DNA from: Limimaricola sp. G21655-S1
Lineage (GTDB): Bacteria > Pseudomonadota > Alphaproteobacteria > Rhodobacterales > Rhodobacteraceae
DNA length: 64,000 bases
Direction: 5' to 3'
Assembly (NCBI RefSeq): GCF_027213785.1
Contig: NZ_JAPWGO010000012.1
Coordinates: 59,302 to 123,301, forward strand
In this document: piece by piece, positions 17,090 to 26,480 of the stretch
Layout: the number at the start of each line of letters is the position of its first letter
Numbering within the stretch: position 1 is the first letter of the stretch
Notes under the pieces: generated by a model
Database searches by the model: none
What the model saw: the letters and a program-made list of their open reading frames with translations, nothing else
What the model was told of the DNA's origin: nothing
Position numbers and translations under genes: made by a program

Positions 17090-19905
17090 GATACGGCCCT
17101 CCGTGCGCCCGCTTCGATGGCCTCGCGCAGGCGGCGCTCGAGCGCGCGCTGCTTCGACTCAGAATGGTATTTCAATCCGAACATGTCCTTGACGTAGAAG
17201 GTATCGACCGCCTGCTCCCCATAGGTCGCGATGACGGCGGAGGAAATATAGACGTTTGCGGCGGCCAGCGTCCGGGTCAGGTCGAACAGCAGGCCGGGGC
17301 GGTCGCGGGTATCGACCTCGATGATGGTGAAGATCTCCGAGCCCTCGTTGTCGAAGGCGATCGAGGTCGGCACCCGGAAGGCGCGCTCGCGCTTGCGGAT
17401 CTTGTCGCGGTCCTTGATCGCGTCGCGCGCCACCACCTCGCCGCGCAGGGTCTTGCCGATCATCTGTTCGAGCCGCGGCAGCCGGGCCTCCTCGTAGGGA
17501 TGTCCCTCGGCATCCTGAATCCAGAACACGGCGGTGCACAGCCCGTCCTTGGCGGTATAGGTGCGCGCGTCGACGATGTTGGCGCCGACCAGCGCCAGCG
17601 CCCCGGTGAGCCGCGAGAACAGCCCCGGGTGGTCGGTGGTGGCAAAGCTGACCCGCGTCGCGTCGCGATCGGCATCGAGCATCAGGTCGGTACGAATCTC
17701 GTCGGCGCCGAGGCCGCGCAGCAGATGCGCGAAGCGGACATGGCTGTCGAGCGGCAGGCCCTGCCAGTAGGGGCCGTAATGCCGCGTCGTCTCGGCCCGA
17801 AGCTCGGTCTGCGGCCAGTCCGACAGCGCCTCGCGCAGCGCCTTCTTGGCCTCGGCCTCGCGGGCGCCGCGGTTAAGATCCTCCAGCCCAGTGGCCAGCG
17901 CCTCCTCGGTCGCGGTGTAAAGGCCGCGCAGCAGCATGGCCTTCCAGTTGTTCCATGTACCCGGGCCGACGCCGCGGATGTCGCAGACGGTCAGCACGCA
18001 GAGCAGGTCGAGCCGCTCCTTGGTCTTCACCGCGCGGGCGAAGTCGCGCACCGTGCGCGGCTCGGCGATGTCGCGCTTCTGCGCCATGTCCGACATCAGC
18101 AGGTGATGCCGGACCAGCCATTCCACCGTTTCGGATTCCTTGCGGTTGAGACCCAGCCGTGGCGCCACGCGGCGGGCGATCTGCGCACCCAGAACCGAAT
18201 GGTCCTCGTCCCGGCCCTTGCCGATGTCGTGCAGCAGCAGCGCCACGTAGAGCACCCGGCGGTTCACCCCGGCCTTGAGGATGCCCGAGGCCACGGGCAG
18301 TTCCTCGACCAGCTCCTCGCGCTCGATCTGCGCCAGCGTCGAGATGCACTGTATGGTGTGCTCGTCCACCGTGTAGTGGTGGTACATGTTGAACTGCATC
18401 ATCGCGACGATCGGCGCGAATTCGGGCAGGAACGCCGCCAGCACGCCGAGCTCGTTCATCCGTCGCAGCGCCCGCTCGGGGTTGCCGCGCCGGATCATCA
18501 GGTCGAGGAAGATGCGGTTGGCCTCCCGGTCCTCGCGCAGCTTGGCGTCGATGAGATGCAGGTTGGCCGAGATCAGCCGCATCGCGTCGGGGTGCAGCAG
18601 ATGGCCGGTGCGCAGGCTTTCGTCGAAGATCCTGAGCAGGTTCACCGGTTCGGCGAGGAACGCCGCCTCGTCGGCCACGTCGAGCCGGTTATGCACGATG
18701 CGGTAGGGCGGGCGGGCGCGCTTGCGGCGCGCCAGCAGCCGGGTCAGCATCGGCTCGGATTTCAGATGCGTGGCCTCCTGCGCGGTCAGGAAGATCCGCG
18801 TCAGCTCGCCGACCCGGGTCGCGTGGCGGAAGTAATCCTGCATGAAATGCTCGACCGCGCGCCGTCCGCCGCCATCGACATAGCCCATGCGCTCGGCCAC
18901 CTCGACCTGCATGTCGAAGGTGAGCTGGTCCATCGCCCGGTTGGTGATCAGGTGCAGGTGGCAGCGCACCGCCCAGAGGAAATCCTCGGCCCGCACGAAC
19001 TCGGCGTATTCCTCGTCGGTGAAGACGCCGCGGCCCACCAGCTCGGCCGCGTCCTGTACGCCGTAGACGTATTTGCCGATCCAGTAGAGCGATTGTAGGT
19101 CGCGCAGGCCCCCCTTGCCCTCCTTGACGTTGGGCTCGACCACGTAGCGCTGACCGCCCTGCTTGAGGTGGCGCGCGTCGCGCTCCGCCAGCTTGGCGGC
19201 GATGAATTCGGGCGCGGTATTGCGAAACAGCTCGGTCCAGAGCCGCTCCTTCAGGCTCGCCGCCAGCGCCGTGTCGCCGGCGAGGCGGCGGCATTCGACG
19301 AGCGAGGTGCGGATCGTAAAATCCTCCTTCGCCAGCCGCAGGCAATCCTTCACGGTGCGGCTCGCATGGCCGACCTTCAGCTTCAGGTCCCACAGCATGT
19401 AGAGCATCGATTCGATGATGCTCTCGGCCCAGGGCGTGATCTTCCACGGCGTCAGGAACAGCAGGTCGACGTCGGAATGCGGCGCCATCTCGCCGCGGCC
19501 GTAGCCGCCGACGCCCAGAAGCGACAGGCGCTCGCCCTCAGTGGGATTGTGCAGCGGGTGCAGCGCACGCGCGACGTCGAAGCTCGCGGTGACGATCCGG
19601 TCGGTAAGCCAGGCATGGGCCCGGGTCACAGGGCGCGCCGCGAAGGGGCGCGTGGCGAAGGCGTCGGCGAGCGCCTCGCGGCCTTGGCGCCGGGCCTCTG
19701 CCAGCACCCCGACGGCGGCGCGGCGCGCGGCCATCGCGTCCCCGGCCTCGGCCATGGCCGTCTCGAGTTGCCGCGTCACGGCCTCGATGTCGAATATGTC
19801 GCGCGCCGGAAGGATCAGATCCTCCGGCGCGTCGGTCGTGTCGGGCTTCGTGAGGGACGGCGTCTTAGAAGCCGGCGCCGCGGAAGCTTGTGGGAGCAGG
19901 GTCAA
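17086..19905 (-). CDS. glnD: [Protein-PII] uridylyltransferase/uridylyl-removing enzyme
   Basis: A 939-residue bifunctional nitrogen sensor that uridylylates PII when glutamine is low and removes UMP when it is high. The nucleotidyltransferase core GVGGYGRGEMAPHSDVDLL occupies 131-149. The HD hydrolase motif LLHDIGKGRDEDH is near 555-570. Two glutamine-sensing ACT domains follow (about 740-815 and 850-925). No in-frame alternative start exists before the domain region, so the ATG overlaps the end of the upstream lpoA-like gene by 41 bases. murJ follows with a 4-base overlap. Confidence 0.96.
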   Translation of the reverse strand: MTLLPQASAAPASKTPSLTKPDTTDAPEDLILPARDIFDIEAVTRQLETAMAEAGDAMAARRAAVGVLAEARRQGREALADAFATRPFAARPVTRAHAWLTDRIVTASFDVARALHPLHNPTEGERLSLLGVGGYGRGEMAPHSDVDLLFLTPWKITPWAESIIESMLYMLWDLKLKVGHASRTVKDCLRLAKEDFTIRTSLVECRRLAGDTALAASLKERLWTELFRNTAPEFIAAKLAERDARHLKQGGQRYVVEPNVKEGKGGLRDLQSLYWIGKYVYGVQDAAELVGRGVFTDEEYAEFVRAEDFLWAVRCHLHLITNRAMDQLTFDMQVEVAERMGYVDGGGRRAVEHFMQDYFRHATRVGELTRIFLTAQEATHLKSEPMLTRLLARRKRARPPYRIVHNRLDVADEAAFLAEPVNLLRIFDESLRTGHLLHPDAMRLISANLHLIDAKLREDREANRIFLDLMIRRGNPERALRRMNELGVLAAFLPEFAPIVAMMQFNMYHHYTVDEHTIQCISTLAQIEREELVEELPVASGILKAGVNRRVLYVALLLHDIGKGRDEDHSVLGAQIARRVAPRLGLNRKESETVEWLVRHHLLMSDMAQKRDIAEPRTVRDFARAVKTKERLDLLCVLTVCDIRGVGPGTWNNWKAMLLRGLYTATEEALATGLEDLNRGAREAEAKKALREALSDWPQTELRAETTRHYGPYWQGLPLDSHVRFAHLLRGLGADEIRTDLMLDADRDATRVSFATTDHPGLFSRLTGALALVGANIVDARTYTAKDGLCTAVFWIQDAEGHPYEEARLPRLEQMIGKTLRGEVVARDAIKDRDKIRKRERAFRVPTSIAFDNEGSEIFTIIEVDTRDRPGLLFDLTRTLAAANVYISSAVIATYGEQAVDTFYVKDMFGLKYHSESKQRALERRLREAIEAGARRAVS

Positions 19906-21055
19906 GGATAACCACCTGGTTGTTGCGGATCGTGGCCACGGCCAGCCCCCGCTGGTTGGTGCCGTTGGACAGCAGCCGGAAGATCCCCGACGTGCCCTTG
20001 AAGCCCTGGCTCTGGACCAGAGCGCTCTGGGTCAGGGCGTCGGCGCGGCCGGTCGCGGCCAGCGCGCCGATGGCGGCGATGCCGTCATAGGCGAGACCGG
20101 CCAGCGGGTGCGGCTGCGCGCCATAGGTCGCCGAGTAGCGCTGCTCGAAGGCGCGCGTGCGGTTGGTGTCCGGCACGGCGAAGAGGCCGTTCTGCAGACC
20201 CGGGAGCGCCAGCGCCTGCGGCGCCGCGTCCCAGCGGGTCAGGCCCAGCATCCGCGCCTGCTGCGGCGTGATTCCGGCCTCGTTCAGCGCGGTGGCGAGG
20301 ATCGGCAGATCGGCATTGACGCCCGCCGTGGTGAAGACGCCGGTGGCGCCGGAGCCGCGCACCGTCTCGGCCACGCGCGGCGCGGCGGATTGCACGCCGG
20401 CCTGGCTCAGCTCGTAGGGCTGGGTCCCGGCGACGGCGCCGCCCGATCGGTTGACGGCGTTGACGATCGCGTCGCGGCCGATCGTGCCCTGCAGGTCGTT
20501 GCCATAGGCCACCACGTAACGCTGGATGCCGTTGCGCATGCCGTACTGTACCAGCCGGTCGGCGGTGTTGGCGAAGGTCGGCCCGAGGATGAAGACGTTG
20601 CCGCCGGCGATCGTCGGGTTGTTCGAGAAGGCGAGCACGTTGACGCCTTGGTTCGCCACCGCGACGCCGGCGGCGTTGGCGGCCTCGGCGTAGAGCGGCC
20701 CGAGGATGATCTGCGCGCCCTCGGACACGGCCGTGGTCGCGGCCTGCGCGGCACGGCCCGGATCGCCGGCGGTCGGGTAGACCTTCATGTCGATCTCGAC
20801 ATTGCCGAGATCGGCGATGGCGAGGCGGGCGGCGTTTTCGAGGTTGCTGGCGAGCAGCTGGTCGGCCCCGGAGGAGGAGCCGGCGGGCACGAGAAGCGCC
20901 ACCTTCACGGGGGCGCCGGGCGTCACGCGCTGCGCATCCGAGACCGGGCCGGTGGCCACGATCGGCTGGCATGCGGCGAGCCAAACGAGTGAGAACAGGG
21001 CGAGAAGTCGGGCCGCGGCCTTGCGAGGCTGCGTCAAACGGGCGAACATGGGCAT
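19865..21055 (-). CDS. Penicillin-binding protein activator, LpoA-like lipoprotein
   Basis: A 396-residue outer-membrane-type lipoprotein. The signal peptide ends in lipobox LAAC (Cys29). The mature part has a type-1 periplasmic-binding fold (VKVALLVPAGSSS..., GAQIILGPLYAEA, RYVVAYGNDLQG), as in the C-terminal domain of LpoA. Unlike E. coli LpoA, it lacks the long N-terminal TPR-like domain. Its divergent position to rsmI and yraN reproduces the conserved lpoA-rsmI-yraN neighbourhood. GGAGA six bases upstream supports this ATG over the one two codons later. Confidence 0.82.
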   Translation of the reverse strand: MPMFARLTQPRKAAARLLALFSLVWLAACQPIVATGPVSDAQRVTPGAPVKVALLVPAGSSSGADQLLASNLENAARLAIADLGNVEIDMKVYPTAGDPGRAAQAATTAVSEGAQIILGPLYAEAANAAGVAVANQGVNVLAFSNNPTIAGGNVFILGPTFANTADRLVQYGMRNGIQRYVVAYGNDLQGTIGRDAIVNAVNRSGGAVAGTQPYELSQAGVQSAAPRVAETVRGSGATGVFTTAGVNADLPILATALNEAGITPQQARMLGLTRWDAAPQALALPGLQNGLFAVPDTNRTRAFEQRYSATYGAQPHPLAGLAYDGIAAIGALAATGRADALTQSALVQSQGFKGTSGIFRLLSNGTNQRGLAVATIRNNQVVILDPAPTSFRGAGF

Positions 21056-21122
21056 CACTTTCTCCGGCACGGGCGCGGGGCAGGTTCGCAACCAATCATA
21101 AACCGGGGCGGGCAGGGGTCCA

Positions 21123-22010
21123 GTGACGAATTTCGAAACACGGCCGGTGGCACCGGGGCTGCACTTCGTGGCGACGCCGATCGGCACCGCGCGCGACATC
21201 ACGCTGCGGGCGCTCGACCTCTTGGCGAATGCCGACGCGCTTGCCGCCGAAGACACGCGGACGCTGCGCAAGCTCATGGAAATCCACGGCATTCCGCTGA
21301 ACAACCGACCGCTTCTGGCCTATCACGACCATTCCGGCGCCGGTGATCGCAACCGCATTCTCGCGGTGCTCGAGCGTGGCGGCTCCGTGGCCTATGTCTC
21401 CGAAGCCGGAACGCCGCTCGTCGCCGATCCGGGCTATGCGCTGGGCCGGGCCGCGATCGCCGCGGGGCACGCGGTTCTGGCGGCACCCGGCGCCTCGGCG
21501 GTGCTGGCGGCGCTGGCGGTCTCCGGGCTGCCCACCGACCGCTTCGCCTTCGCGGGCTTTTTGCCCCCCGCCAAGACCCAGCGCGAGACCGAGATCGCGG
21601 CGCTCAGGTCGCTGCCCTTCACGCTGGTGCTCTACGAGAGTCCCAAGCGCGTTCACGAATTGTTGGGAAGTTTGCGCGACATTCTGGGGGCGGGCCGGCC
21701 CGTGGCGCTGTGCCGCGAACTGACCAAGCGGTTCGAGGAGGTGATCCGTGGCACGGCGGCCGAGGTCTGCGCGGCGATCGAGGGCCGCACGCTCAAGGGC
21801 GAGATCGTCGTGCTCGTCGGCCGGGCCGAGACCGAAGAGGTCACTGGGGCCGATCTGGAAACCGCGCTGCGCGACGCGATGCGCACGATGCGTGTGAAGG
21901 ACGCGGCGACGGCGGTGGCCGGTGCGCTGGGGCTGCCGCGCCGCGAGGTCTATCAGGCGGCGCTGGCGCTGGAGAAAGGGACCGATGATGCAGATGAGGA
22001 CGAGAGCTGA
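21123..22010 (+). CDS. rsmI: 16S rRNA (cytidine(1402)-2'-O)-methyltransferase RsmI
   Basis: A 295-residue SAM-dependent tetrapyrrole-methylase-fold enzyme modifying C1402 in the ribosomal decoding centre. Motifs: LHFVATPIGTARDITLRAL, AEDTRTLRKLM, GGSVAYVSEAGTPLVADPGY, PGASAVLAALAVSGLPTDRF and the C-terminal KGEIVVLVG. The start is GTG; the residues after it begin the conserved region directly. An acidic tail (DDADEDES) ends the protein. It diverges from the lpoA-like gene and is followed by yraN after 201 bases that show no gene. Confidence 0.94.
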   Translation: MTNFETRPVAPGLHFVATPIGTARDITLRALDLLANADALAAEDTRTLRKLMEIHGIPLNNRPLLAYHDHSGAGDRNRILAVLERGGSVAYVSEAGTPLVADPGYALGRAAIAAGHAVLAAPGASAVLAALAVSGLPTDRFAFAGFLPPAKTQRETEIAALRSLPFTLVLYESPKRVHELLGSLRDILGAGRPVALCRELTKRFEEVIRGTAAEVCAAIEGRTLKGEIVVLVGRAETEEVTGADLETALRDAMRTMRVKDAATAVAGALGLPRREVYQAALALEKGTDDADEDES

Positions 22011-22211
22011 CAGCGCAAGGGCGGTACGCGCGACAGCCCGGACGCAGGGCTTTGATACGCTGCCGATGCCGTGGCGATGGCTGCGAAGCATCGCTTCCCT
22101 TTCCAGCCATCTTCTCCTGTGGCCGGAACAGACGGGTCGGATCCAATCACCCGCGCTCATCCGTAACCCCCGCCCTCAACAGAGGTCGATGAGCCGGCCC
22201 GAACGGCCCAG

Positions 22212-22589
22212 ATGACCCATGCCCAGAACGTGGAGCGCGGCAGCCGCGCCCGGCTGTCGGGGCTTGCCGCCGAGGACAGTGTCGCGCGGCATTACGCGCG
22301 CAGCGGCCGCGCCGTTTTGGCACGGCGTTGGCGGGGCCCGGGCGGGGAGATCGACCTGATCGTCCGCGAGGGCGCGCGGCTCGTCTTCGTCGAGGTCAAG
22401 GCCAGCCGCAGCTTCGATGCCGCCACGGCGCAGCTGGGCCGTCGCCAGATGGAACGCATCTGCCGTTCCGCCGAGGCCTATTGCGGCGAGATGCCTGACG
22501 GGGCGCTGACCGAAATGCGCTTCGACCTCGCGCTGGTCGACGGGCAGGGCGCGGTGCGGGTGATCGAGAACGCCTTTGACGGCGGCTGA
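22212..22589 (+). CDS. yraN: UPF0102/YraN family nuclease-fold protein
   Basis: A 125-residue protein of the YraN family. The restriction-endonuclease-like core is visible: [37 protein letters not shown], followed by LVFVEVKAS, which supplies the Glu/Asp-ExK catalytic pattern. Biological function is unproven in most bacteria; links to DNA processing are suggested. It keeps the conserved rsmI-yraN order. gshB begins about 100 bases downstream on the same strand. Confidence 0.9.
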   Translation: MTHAQNVERGSRARLSGLAAEDSVARHYARSGRAVLARRWRGPGGEIDLIVREGARLVFVEVKASRSFDAATAQLGRRQMERICRSAEAYCGEMPDGALTEMRFDLALVDGQGAVRVIENAFDGG

Positions 22590-22693
22590 AGCGGGACCCG
22601 CCCTGTGCGCGGGAGCGCAGGCGCGGCGCATTGCGGAGCGGGCGCGCTTCGGGCATGGATCGGGAACCGCATTCCCAGCGAAAGATCGCCGCC

Positions 22694-23638
22694 ATGCCCA
22701 AGCCTCTCAAGGTCGCCCTCCAGATGGACCCGATCGGCAGCGTCAACATCGACGCCGACACCACCTTTCGCATCGGCGAGGAGGCGCAGGCGCGCGGGCA
22801 CGAGCTGTTCTACTACACCCCCGACCGCCTCGCCTTTCAGGAAGGGCGGGTGACGGCGCGGGGCTGGCCGCTGGAGCTGCGCCGCGAAAAGGGCAACCAT
22901 TACAGCCTCGGCGAGGAGCGGGAGGTCGATCTGTCGGAGATGGACGTGGTCTGGCTGCGCCAGGACCCGCCCTTCGACATGGGCTACATCACCACCACGC
23001 ATCTCTTGGACATGATTCACCCCGGCACGCTGGTGGTGAACGACCCCTTCTGGGTGCGCAACTACCCCGAGAAGCTGCTGGTCCTGAACTTTCCCGACCT
23101 GACGCCGCCGACCGCCATCGCCCGCGATCTGGCGACGCTGCGGTCGTTCCGCGACCGGCACGGAGACATCATCCTCAAGCCGCTCTACGGCAATGGCGGC
23201 GCCGGGGTGTTCAAGCTGCACAGCCGGGACGGCAACCTCGCCTCGCTGCACGAGATGTTCTCGGGCATCAACCGCGAGCCGCTGATCGTGCAGAAATACC
23301 TGCCCGACGTGACCAAGGGCGACAAGCGGGTGCTGCTGGTCGATGGCGAGCCGGTGGGCGCGATCAACCGCGTGCCGGCCAAGGGCGAGACCCGATCGAA
23401 CATGCATGTCGGTGGCCGGCCCGAAAAGGTCGAGCTGACCGCGCGCGACCGCGAGATCTGCGAAAGGATCGGGCCGCTTCTGCGGGAGAAGGGCCAGATC
23501 CTCGTCGGCATCGACGTGATCGGCGACTGGCTCACCGAGATCAACGTCACCTCGCCCACCGGCATCCAGGAGCTGGAGCGCTTCGACGGCATCAACGTCG
23601 CAGCGAAGATCTGGGAAGCGATCGAGGCGAAGCGCTAG
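22694..23638 (+). CDS. gshB: Glutathione synthetase
   Basis: A 314-residue ATP-grasp ligase joining gamma-Glu-Cys and Gly, the last step of glutathione synthesis. Seen: the N-terminal [18 protein letters not shown], the grasp-domain [17 protein letters not shown] (about 155-172), the [12 protein letters not shown] strand and the metal-binding [19 protein letters not shown]. The open frame extends 21 codons upstream, but [12 protein letters not shown] is the family start. The gene belongs to the rsmI-yraN-gshB strand group and is convergent with comM. Confidence 0.95.
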   Translation: MPKPLKVALQMDPIGSVNIDADTTFRIGEEAQARGHELFYYTPDRLAFQEGRVTARGWPLELRREKGNHYSLGEEREVDLSEMDVVWLRQDPPFDMGYITTTHLLDMIHPGTLVVNDPFWVRNYPEKLLVLNFPDLTPPTAIARDLATLRSFRDRHGDIILKPLYGNGGAGVFKLHSRDGNLASLHEMFSGINREPLIVQKYLPDVTKGDKRVLLVDGEPVGAINRVPAKGETRSNMHVGGRPEKVELTARDREICERIGPLLREKGQILVGIDVIGDWLTEINVTSPTGIQELERFDGINVAAKIWEAIEAKR

Positions 23639-23654
23639 GTTTCGTCGCCCGGCC

Positions 23655-25166
23655 TCAGGGCGCGCGGTTCGACGCGAGCCGATAGCCGACCGCCTCGGCC
23701 ACATGGGGCCGCCGGACCGTCTCCGACCCGTCCAGATCGGCGATGGTCCGCGCCACCCGCAGCACCCGATGGTAGCCGCGCGCCGACAGGCCGAAGCGCT
23801 CGGCCACCCGCAGCAACAATTCGCGGCCCTCGGTGTCAGGGGCCGCGATGTCCTCCAGAAGCTGTCCCTCGGCATCGGCGTTGACCCGCGCCGCCATTCC
23901 CTCGAAGCGCGCCGTCTGGATTTCCCGCGCCGCCGACACCCGGAGCGCGACCTCGGCCGAGCCCTCGGCGGGATCGGGCAGGTCGAGATCGGTGAAGGCG
24001 ACGGGCGGCACCTCGACCCGCAGGTCGATCCGGTCGAGGAGCGGTCCGGAGATCCGCCCGAGATAGTCCTCGCCGCAGGCCGGGGCCCGGGCGCAGGCCC
24101 GATCCGGATCCGAGAGATAGCCGCAGCGGCAGGGGTTCGCGGCGGCGACCAGCAGGAACCGGCAGGGATAGCGCAGATGCGCATTGGCGCGCGCCACCAC
24201 CACCTCGCCGGTCTCGATCGGCTGGCGCAGCGTCTCGAGCACCGTGCGCGGAAACTCGGGCAACTCGTCCATGAACAGTACGCCGTTATGCGCAAGGCTG
24301 ATCTCGCCGGGCTTCGCGTCGCGCCCGCCGCCGGCGATCGCGGCGATGGAGGCGGTGTGATGCGGTTCGCGAAAGGGGCGGGCGCGGCTGATTCCGCCTT
24401 CGGTCAGAAGCCCCGAGACGGAATGGATCATCGAGGTTTCCAGGGCCTCCACCGGCGACAGCGGCGGCAGCAGCCCCGGCAGCCGGGCGGCGAGCATCGA
24501 CTTGCCCGATCCCGGCGTGCCCAGAAGCAGCAGGTGATGCCGGCCGGCGGCGGCGATCTCAAGCGCCCGCTTGGCGCGCTCCTGCCCCTTCACGTCGCGC
24601 AGGTCGCGGGGCGAGACGCAGGCGGGCGCGATTCCCGCCTGCGCGGGTTCGAGCGGTTGCTGGCCGGTGAAATGCCGGATGGCGCGGGCCAGCGAGGGGG
24701 CCGCGATCACCTCGACCGCCTCGACCCAGGCCGCCTCGGCGCCGCAGGCGGCGGGGCAGAGCAGGCGCCGCGCCTCCTCGGCCGCGGCCATCGCGGCGGG
24801 CAGAGCGCCGATCACCGGCACCAGATCGCCCGAGAGGGACAGCTCGCCCAAGGCCACGGTGCCGGCCACCTCATCCTCAGGAAGCACCTCGATCGCGGCC
24901 AGCAGCGCCAGCGCGATCGGCAGATCGAAATGCGAGCCTTCCTTCGGCAGGTCGGCGGGCGAGAGGTTCACCGTCACCTTCTTGGAGGGCAGAGCGATGG
25001 AGAGAGCCGAGAGCGCCGCGCGCACCCGCTCGCGTGCCTCGCTCACCGCCTTGTTCGGCAGGCCGACGATGGTAAAGCCGGGCAGCCCCGCGGTCACGGC
25101 GCATTGCACCTCGACGAGCCGCGCCTCCACCCCCTCGAAGGCCACCGTATAGGCCCGCGCCACCAT
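23655..25166 (-). CDS. comM: YifB/ComM family Mg-chelatase-like AAA+ ATPase
   Basis: A 503-residue hexameric AAA+ helicase. The N-terminal Lon-like domain starts VARAYTVAFEGVEARLVEVQ. Walker A is GTPGSGKSM (about 218-226), Walker B VLFMDELPEF, and a Cys cluster (NPCRCGYLSDPDRACARAP, about 343-361) is typical of the family. ComM drives branch migration during integration of transformed DNA in naturally competent bacteria, so its presence hints at homologous uptake capacity but does not prove it. It is convergent with gshB. Confidence 0.92.
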   Translation of the reverse strand: MVARAYTVAFEGVEARLVEVQCAVTAGLPGFTIVGLPNKAVSEARERVRAALSALSIALPSKKVTVNLSPADLPKEGSHFDLPIALALLAAIEVLPEDEVAGTVALGELSLSGDLVPVIGALPAAMAAAEEARRLLCPAACGAEAAWVEAVEVIAAPSLARAIRHFTGQQPLEPAQAGIAPACVSPRDLRDVKGQERAKRALEIAAAGRHHLLLLGTPGSGKSMLAARLPGLLPPLSPVEALETSMIHSVSGLLTEGGISRARPFREPHHTASIAAIAGGGRDAKPGEISLAHNGVLFMDELPEFPRTVLETLRQPIETGEVVVARANAHLRYPCRFLLVAAANPCRCGYLSDPDRACARAPACGEDYLGRISGPLLDRIDLRVEVPPVAFTDLDLPDPAEGSAEVALRVSAAREIQTARFEGMAARVNADAEGQLLEDIAAPDTEGRELLLRVAERFGLSARGYHRVLRVARTIADLDGSETVRRPHVAEAVGYRLASNRAP

Positions 25167-25284
25167 GTCGCCGCCCCCCTTGTCCGCCCCGCTAGGCTCG
25201 CGCGGGAATGGTTCAGGAAGGGTTAACCGTCGTCGTCAAGTTCGGGGGGCGGTCGAAGCGGCGTCGGCAGGTTTGGAAGGGTGC

Positions 25285-25851
25285 TCAGGGGAGGGCGTTG
25301 ACCTCGATCACCCGCCAGACGCCATCCTCGCGGCTCAGCCGGGTTAACGACAGCGGCTCGATCCGGTGGCCGAAGACCTCCAGCGCCTCGCAGCCGAGCG
25401 CGCGTTGCAGTTGGGTCAGGATCACCCCGAAATGCGCCACCACGATCAGGTCGCCGCCGTTCCAGAGCCGGTCGATGGCCCCGTCGCAACGGGCACGCAA
25501 CGCGTTCCAGCTTTCGCCGCCCGGCGGAGCGACATCGCCGGGCCGATCCCAGAAGTCCCGGATCAGCGACGGGGTCTCGGCCTCGATCTCGTCGTGCCGC
25601 CGCAACTCCCAGTCGCCGAAATGCATCTCGCGCAGCGCCCGCTCATGCGCAAGGCGTGGCCGGTCCCGCGCAAGCGCATCGGCGGTTCGCACCGCCCGGT
25701 CGAGATCCGAGGAAACCACCGGCGCTTCGGGCAGCCGGGCCGAGAGCCGCGCCAGCGCCGCCAGATCGGACAGGTCGGCGGGCAGGTCGGACCAGCCGCA
25801 CATGCCCTTGGCATGGGTGGGCCCGTGCCGGATCAGCCACAGCCCGCTCAT
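25285..25851 (-). CDS. Histidine phosphatase family protein (CobC-like)
   Basis: A 188-residue phosphatase with the catalytic RHG triad in WLIRHGPTH (His9) and the second-half His in VVAHFGV. Conserved SSDLDRAVRTADAL and REMHFGDWELR fit the alpha-ribazole phosphatase/phosphoglycerate-mutase branch. It overlaps cobU by four bases, which favours a CobC role: dephosphorylation of alpha-ribazole-5'-phosphate or adenosylcobalamin-5'-phosphate in B12 assembly. A generic phosphatase remains possible. Confidence 0.8.
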   Translation of the reverse strand: MSGLWLIRHGPTHAKGMCGWSDLPADLSDLAALARLSARLPEAPVVSSDLDRAVRTADALARDRPRLAHERALREMHFGDWELRRHDEIEAETPSLIRDFWDRPGDVAPPGGESWNALRARCDGAIDRLWNGGDLIVVAHFGVILTQLQRALGCEALEVFGHRIEPLSLTRLSREDGVWRVIEVNALP

Positions 25852-26372
25852 GGCATTTCTCCCTTGAGCGCGAAGGGCAGCCCCGCCATCACCCCGATCA
25901 CCGCGTCGGCCCGCGCGGCGAGACGTCGGTTGAAGCCGCCCTGCGCGGCGCGAAACCGCCGTGCGAGCGCGTTCTCCGGTACGATCCCGGCGCCGACCTC
26001 GTTCGAGACCACGATGACCGGGGCAGGGCAGTCGGCGAGGGCCGCGAAGAGCCGCGCTTCCTCGGCGTCCAGATCGGCCTTTGCGAGAAGCAGGTTCGAC
26101 AGCCACAGCGTCGCGCAGTCGAGCAGCGCGATCTCGCCGGTCGCAAGGCTGGAAATGGCCGAACCCGGGTCGAGCGGTGTCTCGACCGTGCGCCAACCGG
26201 GGCCGCGCGACCGGCGATGCCTCTCGATCTTTTCCTCCATCTCGCGATCGAAGGCCTGCGCGGTGGCGATGTAGACGAGCCGCTTCTCGGCCTTTCTCGC
26301 AAGGCTCTCGGCAAAATCCGACTTGCCCGAGGCGGCCCCGCCTAGAACCAGCGTCAAATTCTGCAAGGTCAT
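25848..26372 (-). CDS. cobU: Adenosylcobinamide kinase/adenosylcobinamide-phosphate guanylyltransferase
   Basis: A 174-residue bifunctional enzyme (CobU/CobP) in nucleotide-loop assembly of cobalamin. Walker A GGAASGKS occupies 11-18, the guanylylated histidine is His52 (ERHRRSRG), and EIALLDCATLWLSNLL and VSNEVGAGIVPEN follow the family pattern. It is the first gene of a two-gene unit with the CobC-like phosphatase and diverges from rpoH. B12 made or salvaged here is needed by the class II ribonucleotide reductase near 61-63 kb. Confidence 0.93.
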   Translation of the reverse strand: MTLQNLTLVLGGAASGKSDFAESLARKAEKRLVYIATAQAFDREMEEKIERHRRSRGPGWRTVETPLDPGSAISSLATGEIALLDCATLWLSNLLLAKADLDAEEARLFAALADCPAPVIVVSNEVGAGIVPENALARRFRAAQGGFNRRLAARADAVIGVMAGLPFALKGEMP

Positions 26373-26376
26373 GTCG

Positions 26377-26402
26377 GAAACTTTCTCGAAGGGTGCCGCG
26401 TT
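26377..26402 (+). promoter_or_regulatory. Weak EcfG-like site upstream of rpoH
   Basis: GAAAC followed after 17 bases by CGTT resembles the EcfG promoter with one -35 mismatch. Its distance to the rpoH start (78 bases) is longer than for the four good sites near 32-36 kb. Tentative. Confidence 0.25.
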
Positions 26403-26480
26403 AACGGGTCAGCAAGGTGACTAGCAGGCCGTCCGGCCATGGCAAGCGCACCGACCCTCTAATGTCCCGGGGACGATGAC

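Noticed and set aside
17164..19098. 644-codon open frame antisense to glnD
   Set aside because: Gln/His/Arg-rich shadow of the GlnD reading frame.
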